From Pseudomonadota bacterium (GTDB lineage Bacteria; Bdellovibrionota; Bacteriovoracia; Bacteriovoracales; Bacteriovoracaceae), in assembly GCA_023432655.1 (NCBI GenBank), contig JAEYUK010000326.1, positions 1 to 7,540 on the forward strand: a DNA stretch of 7,540 nucleotides, read 5' to 3'. How positions within the stretch are numbered: position 1 is the first letter of the stretch; each line of letters starts with the position of its first letter. The notes below the pieces were generated by a model. The model had not been told where the DNA came from. It searched no databases and worked only from the letters and a program-made list of their open reading frames with translations. The position numbers were made by a program, and so were the translations under genes. Below, in pieces: positions 1 to 5,035 of the stretch.

Positions 1-394
1 GGCAATTATTCTCTCTGATAAAACAATGGAAGAATTGGAGCGCTTAAAAGCACTTCTGGGAAAAGAACTCACCATGGATGAGCTGGTGATGTTTATGGCA
101 ACGGAAGCGATTAAAAATGTGGAAAAAACTAAATTCAAAACCACCGAGAAACCACGAACTTCACTTTCGCCGGCGAAAGTAGGACGGATTGTCCCAGCGG
201 GAATGAAGCGGGAGGTGTATCAACGAGATAAGAAATGCACTAACTGCGGCTCAGTTAACCGGCTTAATTACGACCATCGAATACCCTATGCCCGAGGAGG
301 ACCTACGAGTCAGGATAATATCAGAATATTATGTTTTCATTGTAATCAGAGAGCGAGAATGAGGGCAGGATTAGGAATTTCCCCGCCTCCGTGA
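1..394 (+). CDS. HNH endonuclease, C-terminal part (gene truncated by window edge)
   Basis: The reading frame is open from base 2 (residues AIILSDKT) into the ATG at 26. That ATG has no Shine-Dalgarno sequence, so the true start lies outside the window. Counting from the ATG at 26, the visible part has a helical stretch at residues 1-35 (KTMEELERLKALLGKELTMDEL), a basic linker, and an HNH zinc-finger nuclease domain at about 58-112. Key residues are C71 and C74 (CTNC), D83-H84 (YDHR), N98 (DNIR), and C103 and C106 flanking H105 (LCFHCNQR). The four cysteines should hold a structural zinc. H84, N98 and H105 fit the beta-beta-alpha metal active site. From memory, the helical segment plus a C-terminal HNH matches a large protein family that recurs in many copies in Bdellovibrio-type genomes; whether it is mobile, defensive or selfish is unknown. 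It converges on gltA, and its stop codon lies in the loop of the junction hairpin. Confidence 0.88.
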   Translation, partial: AIILSDKTMEELERLKALLGKELTMDELVMFMATEAIKNVEKTKFKTTEKPRTSLSPAKVGRIVPAGMKREVYQRDKKCTNCGSVNRLNYDHRIPYARGGPTSQDNIRILCFHCNQRARMRAGLGISPPP

Positions 395-405
395 AGGCGG
401 GGAAA
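378..405. terminator. Perfect hairpin at the HNH/gltA convergent junction
   Basis: An 11-bp perfect stem (378-388 TTTCCCCGCCT with 395-405 AGGCGGGGAAA) encloses the 6-nt loop 389-394. The HNH stop codon TGA (392-394) lies in that loop and gltA ends 6 bp beyond. The position suits a shared transcription terminator for two convergent genes. Neither strand has a proper U-tract after the stem: the plus side reads AAAATAAAT and the minus side continues AAATTCC. It may act as a 3'-end stabiliser or a Rho-assisted stop rather than a classical intrinsic terminator. Confidence 0.6.
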
Positions 406-410
406 ATAAA

Positions 411-1676
411 TCAACGCTTAAGTGAGTTTTTAGTGTCACCAGTGTAGATTTGGCGAGGACGGCAGATTTTAAAACCTGGCTGTTCAACCATTTCTTTCCA
501 CTGGGCCATCCAACCTGGGAGGCGGCCAATGGCGAACATGACTGTAAACATATTTGTTGGAATACCTAATGCCCGGTAAATGATACCAGAATAGAAATCG
601 ACGTTCGGATAAAGTTTACGCGAAACGAAGTACTCATCTTTAAGAGCAACTTCTTCTAAACCCTTAGCGATATCCAAAAGTGGATCTTTTACTCCAAGTT
701 TAGAGAGAACTGAATCACAGGCCACTTTAATGATCTTGGCGCGTGGATCGAAGTTCTTATAAACGCGGTGACCGAAGCCCATAAGGCGTGAAGAAGAATT
801 TTTATCTTTAACTTCAGCAAGGAACTGATTGTAGTCTTTGCCAGAGTTTTTAATTTCTTCAAGCATCTCAAGAACGGCCTGGTTAGCACCACCGTGAAGT
901 GGGCCCCAAAGAGCGTCAACCCCTGCAGAGATTGATGCAAAGATATTGGCCTTAGAAGAACCAACCATGCGAACTGAAGATGTTGAGCAGTTTTGCTCAT
1001 GATCAACGTGAAGAATAAGGAGGATATCAAGAGCTTTAGCAACTTCTTTATCGACATTTTTATTACCAGTCATCATGTGAATGAAGTCTGAGCAATAATC
1101 AAGTGACTTATCAGATTTAACGAACTCTTTACCTTGAGAGTGGCGGTAAGCGTAGGCACTCATGACTTTGATCTGGCCCATGAGTTGAGCGATGGCCTGA
1201 TCTTTTTGAGCAGGAGTTAAGTCTTGTGCGCACATGTCGTGATAGAAAGCCGAGAGAGAGACTAAATTGCTAGAAAGAATTGCCATTGGGTGAGCATCTT
1301 TCGGGAAGGCCTTAATCATGGATTTAATGCCTTCAGGAACATCATCGTAAGAAGCAATTCTTTCTTCGAAAGCTTTTAGCTCAGCAGCTGAAGGAAGTTT
1401 GCCGTAGAAAACTAAATAAGAAGATTCAAGGAATGAGGACTTCTCTGCAATTTCTTCGATTGAGTAGCCGCGGTATTTTAAAATCCCCTGCTCTCCATCG
1501 AGAAAAGTAATGGCGCTCGTACAAGCACCTGTGTTCATGTAACCAGAATCAAGTGTGACGTAGCCTGTTTCAGCGCGCAGTTTAGTGATATCGATGGCCT
1601 TTTCACCTTCGGTACCGGTGAAAACTGGAAGCTCGAAAGTTTTATCACCAAGAATAAGTTTTGCCTTATCAGACAT
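411..1676 (-). CDS. gltA: Citrate synthase, hexameric bacterial type
   Basis: Condenses acetyl-CoA with oxaloacetate to citrate and CoA, the entry step of the TCA cycle, in the cytoplasm. At 421 aa it matches the Gram-negative type (E. coli has 427), including the small N-terminal domain ahead of the catalytic core. The catalytic triad is visible as H261 (GPLHGGAN), H303 (GFGHRVYK) and D360 (PNVDFYSG). H226 in HVDHEQN and the C-terminal RPRQIYTG are also conserved. The start is secure: ATG at 1676-1674 is preceded by TAAGGAG (1682-1688) with good spacing. A probable sigma-70 promoter lies 54-82 bp upstream. It is monocistronic here, convergent with the HNH gene. Compared from memory with the E. 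coli enzyme, residues of the allosteric NADH site are mostly replaced (see findings), so inhibition by NADH is doubtful. Confidence 0.98.
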   Translation of the reverse strand: MSDKAKLILGDKTFELPVFTGTEGEKAIDITKLRAETGYVTLDSGYMNTGACTSAITFLDGEQGILKYRGYSIEEIAEKSSFLESSYLVFYGKLPSAAELKAFEERIASYDDVPEGIKSMIKAFPKDAHPMAILSSNLVSLSAFYHDMCAQDLTPAQKDQAIAQLMGQIKVMSAYAYRHSQGKEFVKSDKSLDYCSDFIHMMTGNKNVDKEVAKALDILLILHVDHEQNCSTSSVRMVGSSKANIFASISAGVDALWGPLHGGANQAVLEMLEEIKNSGKDYNQFLAEVKDKNSSSRLMGFGHRVYKNFDPRAKIIKVACDSVLSKLGVKDPLLDIAKGLEEVALKDEYFVSRKLYPNVDFYSGIIYRALGIPTNMFTVMFAIGRLPGWMAQWKEMVEQPGFKICRPRQIYTGDTKNSLKR

Positions 1677-1729
1677 AGGAACTCCTTAGAAAAGAAGGGA
1701 TAGAATAAAAAGATAGGTTGAATGCATGC

Positions 1730-1758
1730 ATCTTACCGATTTTGCTTCAATCTGTCTA
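1730..1758 (-). promoter_or_regulatory. Probable sigma-70 promoter of gltA
   Basis: On the minus strand a -35 hexamer TAGACA (1758-1753, 5/6 to consensus) is separated by exactly 17 bp from TAAGAT (1735-1730, 4/6). The start would fall near 1723, giving a leader of about 45 nt before the gltA ATG. The perfect palindrome ATGCATGCAT (1722-1731) overlaps the -10 element and start site and could be an operator or chance. The call rests on hexamer matching only. Confidence 0.5.
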
Positions 1759-1945
1759 AACTGTAGTGTGCCCTCCTTATCGGAAAATGGTGACAAATGT
1801 TAAACAGCAGTTGAAGAACTGGTGCCAAAAAATCCACAAGAATGGGTACAAAATGACTCCAGTAAATTTGTGGGTCAAACATTTGCTATGCGTCTTGTTG
1901 TTAAATTTATGGAGAAATATGAAAAATCTCAATTATTTCAAGTAA

Positions 1946-1962
1946 TTGGCACCCTTTTTGCT
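1946..1962 (+). promoter_or_regulatory. Sigma-54 (RpoN) promoter
   Basis: The sequence TTGGCACCCTTTTTGCT fits the sigma-54 consensus YTGGCACGNNNNTTGCW at every defined position except the G after CAC. The -24 GG (1948-1949) and -12 GC (1960-1961) are separated by the obligatory 10 bp. The start site is predicted near 1973, giving a leader of about 43 nt to the ATG at 2016. Transcription from it would need an AAA+ enhancer-binding protein, which is not encoded in this window. Confidence 0.8.
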
Positions 1963-2015
1963 CATGTACTAATAAAATCAAACAAGAAGTTTGTCACCCT
2001 TAGGAGAATTCTCAA

Positions 2016-2744
2016 ATGAATAAGATTTCCTCGCTCTTCCTGCTTTTTACCCTCGCCCTTGCCCTATTTCCGCAAAGCACTTACGCTCAACAAAGAAGTG
2101 TCATCACTGAAAATATGCAGCGCCATGTTCGAATGCATGAACAATTAAGACTCTCGCAACTCTTCCGTCTCTTCCCCCAAGAGGCCCGCTCTACTGAAAT
2201 ACTCTCGCTTAAAATCACCGCCCGTGGTTATTTGGCCCAGGGAACTGAGTTCCAAATTCTGGAGAACGGTCGCATTATTATGGGTGGACTCGTTCGTCTT
2301 CACAGAACCGAGTTAAGACTTCCTTTCAGATCCCGCACAATGATTGATGATCTTGTTTTAAGTCTTCGTGGTGACATGTTTATCGAATCTATCCAAGCTG
2401 AAGTTATTCGGCCTCATCGTGGAGGGCCACCTCACCGAGTTTATCTGAGACAAAATCTTGCTCCTGGAGCAGTTCTCTCTCTTGACCGAGTCCTTCCTTA
2501 TGAAAACCGACTTGTCAGGGCCATCACGGTTGAGGCGAGCGCTCGTCCCTACAATGGTCTTCTTCATCTCACCACTCGCTATGGTGAAATCATCGCGGGA
2601 GTAGAAGTCACTCAATTTCCGACTCGTCCAAGAGTGGAACTTTTTAGACCTCTTCCACTACGTGAACTACAATTCAGATCAGTCTCTTCAGGCCATGTCA
2701 TGCTTGATGCACTTGAGATTGAATTCGATCGTCCGCGCTACTAG
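2016..2744 (+). CDS. Exported protein of unknown function with two tandem homologous domains
   Basis: I do not recognise this 242-aa protein. It has a clean signal peptide (MNKISS, a hydrophobic core at residues 7-18, probable cleavage after TYA at 25) and no lipobox cysteine or later membrane span, so it should be periplasmic or secreted. The mature part is arginine-rich, has no cysteine, and looks mostly beta. It contains two similar stretches, about 43-131 and 144-237. Each runs from a hydrophobic/basic lead through a G-x-x-(F/L)-x-(I/L) strand to an ENGRII or RYGEII turn, and ends in LP-x-R followed by I-(Q/E)-(A/I)-E. This suggests an old internal duplication of a beta-sandwich-like domain. 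The start has AGGAG (2002-2006) at 9-nt spacing. It is the first gene downstream of the sigma-54 promoter. sfsA follows after 39 nt, so the expression switch may extend further. Confidence 0.85.
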   Translation: MNKISSLFLLFTLALALFPQSTYAQQRSVITENMQRHVRMHEQLRLSQLFRLFPQEARSTEILSLKITARGYLAQGTEFQILENGRIIMGGLVRLHRTELRLPFRSRTMIDDLVLSLRGDMFIESIQAEVIRPHRGGPPHRVYLRQNLAPGAVLSLDRVLPYENRLVRAITVEASARPYNGLLHLTTRYGEIIAGVEVTQFPTRPRVELFRPLPLRELQFRSVSSGHVMLDALEIEFDRPRY

Positions 2745-2764
2745 AGGATTTACAAAGAAGGCCC

Positions 2765-2819
2765 GTCCCACTAAAGTTTGTTCATGAATTTAAAGTGGGA
2801 CCTGCCTCTGGTTGAGGCA
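2765..2819 (+). promoter_or_regulatory. Two adjacent stem-loops over the sfsA start
   Basis: Stem 1 pairs GTCCCACT (2765-2772) with AGTGGGAC (2794-2801), perfect over 8 bp, and places the sfsA ATG (2784) in the middle of its 21-nt loop. Stem 2 pairs TGCCTC (2803-2808) with GAGGCA (2814-2819) around a 5-nt loop. Only one base separates the two stems. No strong Shine-Dalgarno sequence precedes the ATG; the nearest AAGG lies more than 20 nt upstream. The pairings are plain to see; a role in translation control is inference. Confidence 0.35.
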
Positions 2820-3488
2820 AAATTAATCAAGCGCTATAAGCGATTTCTCGCCGACGTTACACTCAAAGATGAGACCCTCACTGTCCATGTTCCCAATACG
2901 GGTAGTATGACATCGTGTTGGGCCCCGGAATGGAAGTGTGCCCTTTCTAAATCAAATAATCCGAATCGCAAAATGCCCTACACTTTGGAGCTAACTCATA
3001 ATGGCGAAACCTGGATCGGAGTAAATACCGCCAATGCCAATAAGCTTGCACATCTGTGGCTTAAAAATAATTTAATTGAAGGGCTTACGGATTACAGTGT
3101 TATCCGTCCGGAAATGAAAATTGGCCAGTCCCGCATTGATTTTTACCTGGAAGGACACCCCAACCTGCCACCATGCTACGTAGAAGTTAAAAGTGTGACT
3201 TTAAAACACGAAGGCATGGCCCAGTTTCCTGATGCTGTTTCCGAAAGAGGTCAAAAACATCTCAAAGAACTGATCGACATAAAGTCCCAGGGAAATCGCG
3301 CAGCGATGTTGTATGTCGTTCAACGAGAAGATGTGAGTGAAATGCGCCCTGCCCACTCCATCGATAAAAAATATAGCGAACTACTCAAGATCGCTCACGC
3401 AGCGGGAGTAGAAATTTTTGTTTATCAATGTAAAATGAATGATAGCAGCATAGGTTTTGGAAAATCACTTCCGTTTCACCTGGAGTAA
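2784..3488 (+). CDS. sfsA: SfsA family protein (sugar fermentation stimulation protein A homologue)
   Basis: A full-length SfsA: 234 aa from this start, the same length as the E. coli protein. Family signatures in order are LIKRYKRFLADV (14-25), VHVPNTGSMTSC (35-45), SRIDFYLEG (116-124), YVEVKSVTL (132-140), FPDAVSERGQKHLKEL (148-163) and the GKSLPFHL end. D119, E134 and K136 form a D...ExK arrangement of the kind seen in the PD-(D/E)XK nuclease superfamily. E. coli SfsA was named for an effect on maltose metabolism and reported to bind DNA; its true biochemical role is not settled, and here it can only be inferred. I chose ATG 2784 over the in-frame TTG at 2778 because SfsA proteins normally begin about here and the TTG has no better ribosome binding site. 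It is followed 2 nt later by nadD and probably cotranscribed with it. Confidence 0.95.
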   Translation: MNLKWDLPLVEAKLIKRYKRFLADVTLKDETLTVHVPNTGSMTSCWAPEWKCALSKSNNPNRKMPYTLELTHNGETWIGVNTANANKLAHLWLKNNLIEGLTDYSVIRPEMKIGQSRIDFYLEGHPNLPPCYVEVKSVTLKHEGMAQFPDAVSERGQKHLKELIDIKSQGNRAAMLYVVQREDVSEMRPAHSIDKKYSELLKIAHAAGVEIFVYQCKMNDSSIGFGKSLPFHLE

Positions 3489-3493
3489 GCTTG
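3482..3493 (+). promoter_or_regulatory. Ribosome binding site deciding a TTG start for nadD
   Basis: TGGAG (3481-3485) at the very end of sfsA sits 5 nt before TTG (3491-3493). Good spacing and tight coupling to the sfsA stop (3486-3488) favour this start over later in-frame candidates such as ATG 3626 or TTG 3776, neither of which has a comparable site. Confidence 0.6.
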
Positions 3494-4285
3494 CTAGAAT
3501 TAGTTTTTTACACCCAAGATCGGCTTTTAAAAGTTAGGCAGGCCCTACCAGAAGATTCCTTTAAAAACGCCTGCCATTGGCAAAATAAACTAAAATTCAT
3601 CATCACCAGCGATCCAAGCTTCACCATGGTTTGGACATCTCTCCTTCCCGACCTGGAGCCCTCCTATGCACGGGCCTTGGTTGAGTTAGTAGGGGCCCGC
3701 TACCCAATTTCTCCTAATTACGAAAAACTTAAGTCAGTATGCCCGGATATCGTTTTTAAAATATTAGAAGATGAGTTGGTTTTTTATGGTGGATCCTTTA
3801 ATCCCTGGCATCAGGGACATCAGGCCTGTCTTAACCTCATGCCGCCAGATAAACTATGCCTGGTGGTCCCTGATAGAAATCCCTACAAAGAGCTAATTGA
3901 AGTAAATCCCGTGAGTGCCGTGCTTGAGATTAGTACCCGGGCCCGCTTTAATAAAAACCAGCTTCTCGTTCCCACCTTCCTTCTGGAAAATAAGAAGAAT
4001 CCAACCATTAATTGGGTCAAAGCATTAAAAGAAAAGTATCCCACATTAAAACTTTCCCTACTCATGGGTTTTGATAGTTTCTCGCAGTTAAAAAACTGGA
4101 CCAATAGTTCGGAACTTATGTCCTATCTGGAAACCGTCTATGTCGTCTCACGACTCGAGGAAGATCAAGATCGCTATCTTGCTCTGGATGAAGCTCATGC
4201 CCTAAATCAGAATTTAAATATTGTTTTTTTGGGGAAGCACAGTTTTGAAGATGTTTCGTCGACTAAAATCAGAAAGGGGTCCTAA
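3491..4285 (+). CDS. nadD: Nicotinate-nucleotide adenylyltransferase (NadD type) with N-terminal extension
   Basis: Predicted to transfer AMP from ATP to nicotinate mononucleotide, giving deamido-NAD in NAD biosynthesis (cytoplasm). The nucleotidyltransferase signatures are plain: GGSFNPWHQGH at 100-110 with the HxGH pair H107/H110, the NadD-type GFDSFSQLKNW (193-203) and the C-terminal SSTKIR (256-261). The catalytic domain covers about 96-264. The first 95 residues precede the point where most NadD proteins begin, making this 264 aa against the usual 190-220. The extension contains no motif I know. It starts at TTG with GGAG in front, 2 nt after sfsA, so coupled translation is likely. A shorter protein from TTG 3776 (LVFYGGSF) is the alternative. 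Another HxGH adenylyltransferase specificity cannot be fully excluded, but the GxD...W and SSTxIR motifs favour NadD. Confidence 0.85.
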   Translation: MLELVFYTQDRLLKVRQALPEDSFKNACHWQNKLKFIITSDPSFTMVWTSLLPDLEPSYARALVELVGARYPISPNYEKLKSVCPDIVFKILEDELVFYGGSFNPWHQGHQACLNLMPPDKLCLVVPDRNPYKELIEVNPVSAVLEISTRARFNKNQLLVPTFLLENKKNPTINWVKALKEKYPTLKLSLLMGFDSFSQLKNWTNSSELMSYLETVYVVSRLEEDQDRYLALDEAHALNQNLNIVFLGKHSFEDVSSTKIRKGS

Positions 4286-4295
4286 GACCCCTTTC
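4272..4295. terminator. Bidirectional terminator hairpin at the nadD convergent junction
   Basis: A 10-bp perfect stem (4272-4281 GAAAGGGGTC with 4286-4295 GACCCCTTTC) closes a 4-nt loop, CTAA. The nadD stop codon TAA (4283-4285) lies in this loop. The A-run before and T-run after the GC core give the classic two-way polarity. On the minus strand the stem is followed by TGATTTTAG, a better U-rich tail, so it should also stop transcripts of the convergent gene ending at 4304. Confidence 0.8.
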
Positions 4296-4303
4296 CCACT
4301 AGC

Positions 4304-4900
4304 TTAGTAGCAAATAGTATCGCAGACAGTTTGAGAACAAGTCATTGGATAGTAGTAAGTACCACACTCATAGTACTGAGGATAACAGCTGTCATAACAA
4401 GTGTAACCAGGATCATAGTAGTAGTCATCATCTGAAGATGAACCACCGCCAGAACCGCTAAGACCAATGGCCGCTGCTACGATAAGTAGACCAATACCTA
4501 AGTAAAGGAAAACTTCACCGTTGAAGCTAGCACCTGCACTATATGATTTCTTCATGGTTTCAATCATGTAGTTAGTAGCTTCATCGTTAGACATTTTATT
4601 AATTTGAATCATGTTGAAAGCAGTTTCAACATCACGTCCAACTCTTTCGTCTTTCACTTCAGCTTTGATGAAAGCAAGAAGCTCAGCATTGGTAAGCCCT
4701 TCTCTTTTTAGCTCTTGAAGAGTTTGTGAAAACTTCTTCAATTGAGCATTATGAAAATCTTTATCTTGCTGATCCCATTCAACAGTTAAAGCATAGTTAA
4801 GCTCGTTGAAGGCTTGCTTTAAACCTTGACGAGAAGTGGCATGGGCGGAAACGCTTACAAGAGCGAATACGATAAATAGCGAGAATAATCTTCTAAACAC
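4304..4900 (-). CDS. Exported single-pass membrane protein with Tyr/Cys-rich C-terminal tail, function unknown
   Basis: I do not recognise this 198-aa protein. It has a signal peptide (residues 1-21, probable cleavage after AHA), then a charged helical region without cysteine (about 24-122). A transmembrane helix follows (about 130-148, VFLYLGIGLLIVAAAIGLSG), then a flexible GSGGGSSSDDD linker and a 39-residue tail. The tail holds six cysteines (168, 172, 179, 188, 193, 197) and about twelve tyrosines. With a cleaved signal peptide the helical part would sit in the periplasm and the tail in the cytoplasm. If the N-terminus stays uncleaved as an anchor, the protein would be a two-span loop with the tail still cytoplasmic. 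Spaced cysteines suggest metal binding or disulphides. The start is GTG at 4900-4898, fixed by GGAGG at 5-nt spacing. The gene follows the metallopeptidase pair after 135 nt and converges on nadD. Confidence 0.85.
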   Translation of the reverse strand: MFRRLFSLFIVFALVSVSAHATSRQGLKQAFNELNYALTVEWDQQDKDFHNAQLKKFSQTLQELKREGLTNAELLAFIKAEVKDERVGRDVETAFNMIQINKMSNDEATNYMIETMKKSYSAGASFNGEVFLYLGIGLLIVAAAIGLSGSGGGSSSDDDYYYDPGYTCYDSCYPQYYECGTYYYPMTCSQTVCDTICY

Positions 4901-4910
4901 AAGAACCTCC
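4898..4910 (-). promoter_or_regulatory. Strong ribosome binding site with GTG start
   Basis: On the minus strand GGAGG (4910-4906) is separated by TTCTT from GTG (4900-4898). It fixes the start of the Tyr/Cys-rich membrane protein and puts its signal peptide at the N-terminus. Confidence 0.75.
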
Positions 4911-4951
4911 GGTTTTGTTTCATTCTGTTTTTCTTCTTACTTCTATTGAAA

Positions 4952-4984
4952 CTTATAAAACAAGCTAATTTATTCTAATGTAAA
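4952..4984 (-). promoter_or_regulatory. Candidate promoter for the Tyr/Cys-rich protein gene
   Basis: In the AT-rich 135-bp gap a minus-strand TTTACA (4984-4979, 5/6 to the -35 consensus) precedes TTTTAT (4960-4955) by 18 bp. A TATAAG (4957-4952, 5/6 to the -10) overlaps it but at a 21-bp spacing. A second -10-like TAGAAT lies at 4977-4972. The spacing is imperfect and AT-rich DNA gives such matches by chance. No terminator hairpin for the upstream metallopeptidase gene is visible here, so readthrough is also possible. Confidence 0.35.
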
Positions 4985-5035
4985 ACTTTTAGAGGTTCTG
5001 ACATCTGATCAGGATCGAAGTGACACCAATGAGAT

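Larger units (their letters stand above)
1677..2015. other. Divergent intergenic region between gltA and the sigma-54 cluster
   Basis: This 339-bp gap holds, from left to right, the gltA ribosome binding site (1682-1688), a minus-strand sigma-70-like promoter (1730-1758) with a 10-bp palindrome at its start site, about 190 bp without a clear feature, the plus-strand sigma-54 promoter (1946-1962) and the ribosome binding site of the next gene (2002-2006). A 65-codon GTG-initiated frame (1822-2019) runs through it. It has no Shine-Dalgarno sequence, contains the whole sigma-54 site and resembles nothing I know, so I do not call it as a gene. Confidence 0.6.

Noticed and set aside
689..1057. 122-codon frame inside gltA on the same strand, another frame
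   Set aside because: Fully inside a confident gltA coding region; low-complexity Leu/Ser translation with no domain; a shadow frame.
1813..1828. Minus-strand TTGGCACC (1828-1821), a possible second sigma-54 -24 element pointing to gltA
   Set aside because: Ten bases after GG the sequence is TC, not GC, so the essential -12 G is missing. The inverted match to the real site at 1946-1953 is only 8 bp.
1919..1945. ATG with GGAG in front encoding an 8-residue peptide (MKNLNYFK), possible leader peptide
   Set aside because: It lies upstream of the predicted sigma-54 start site and would not be transcribed; it forms no attenuator-like structure.
1822..2019. 65-codon GTG-initiated open frame in the gltA upstream gap, overlapping the next ATG by 4 nt
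   Set aside because: There is no Shine-Dalgarno sequence and no recognisable domain, and the sigma-54 promoter and the next gene's ribosome binding site lie inside it. A sigma-54 transcript would start after most of it.
2358..2615. 85-codon antisense frame inside the exported two-repeat protein
   Set aside because: No ribosome binding site or domain, and the sense frame has a signal peptide and promoter.
2778..2780. TTG as start of sfsA
   Set aside because: It adds only two residues, has no better ribosome binding site than ATG 2784, and SfsA proteins begin at about the ATG position.
4999..5025. Direct TGACA repeats and CTGATCAG palindrome after the metallopeptidase gene as terminator or operator
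   Set aside because: The stems are only 4 bp with no U-run, and the direct repeats are too short to support an operator.
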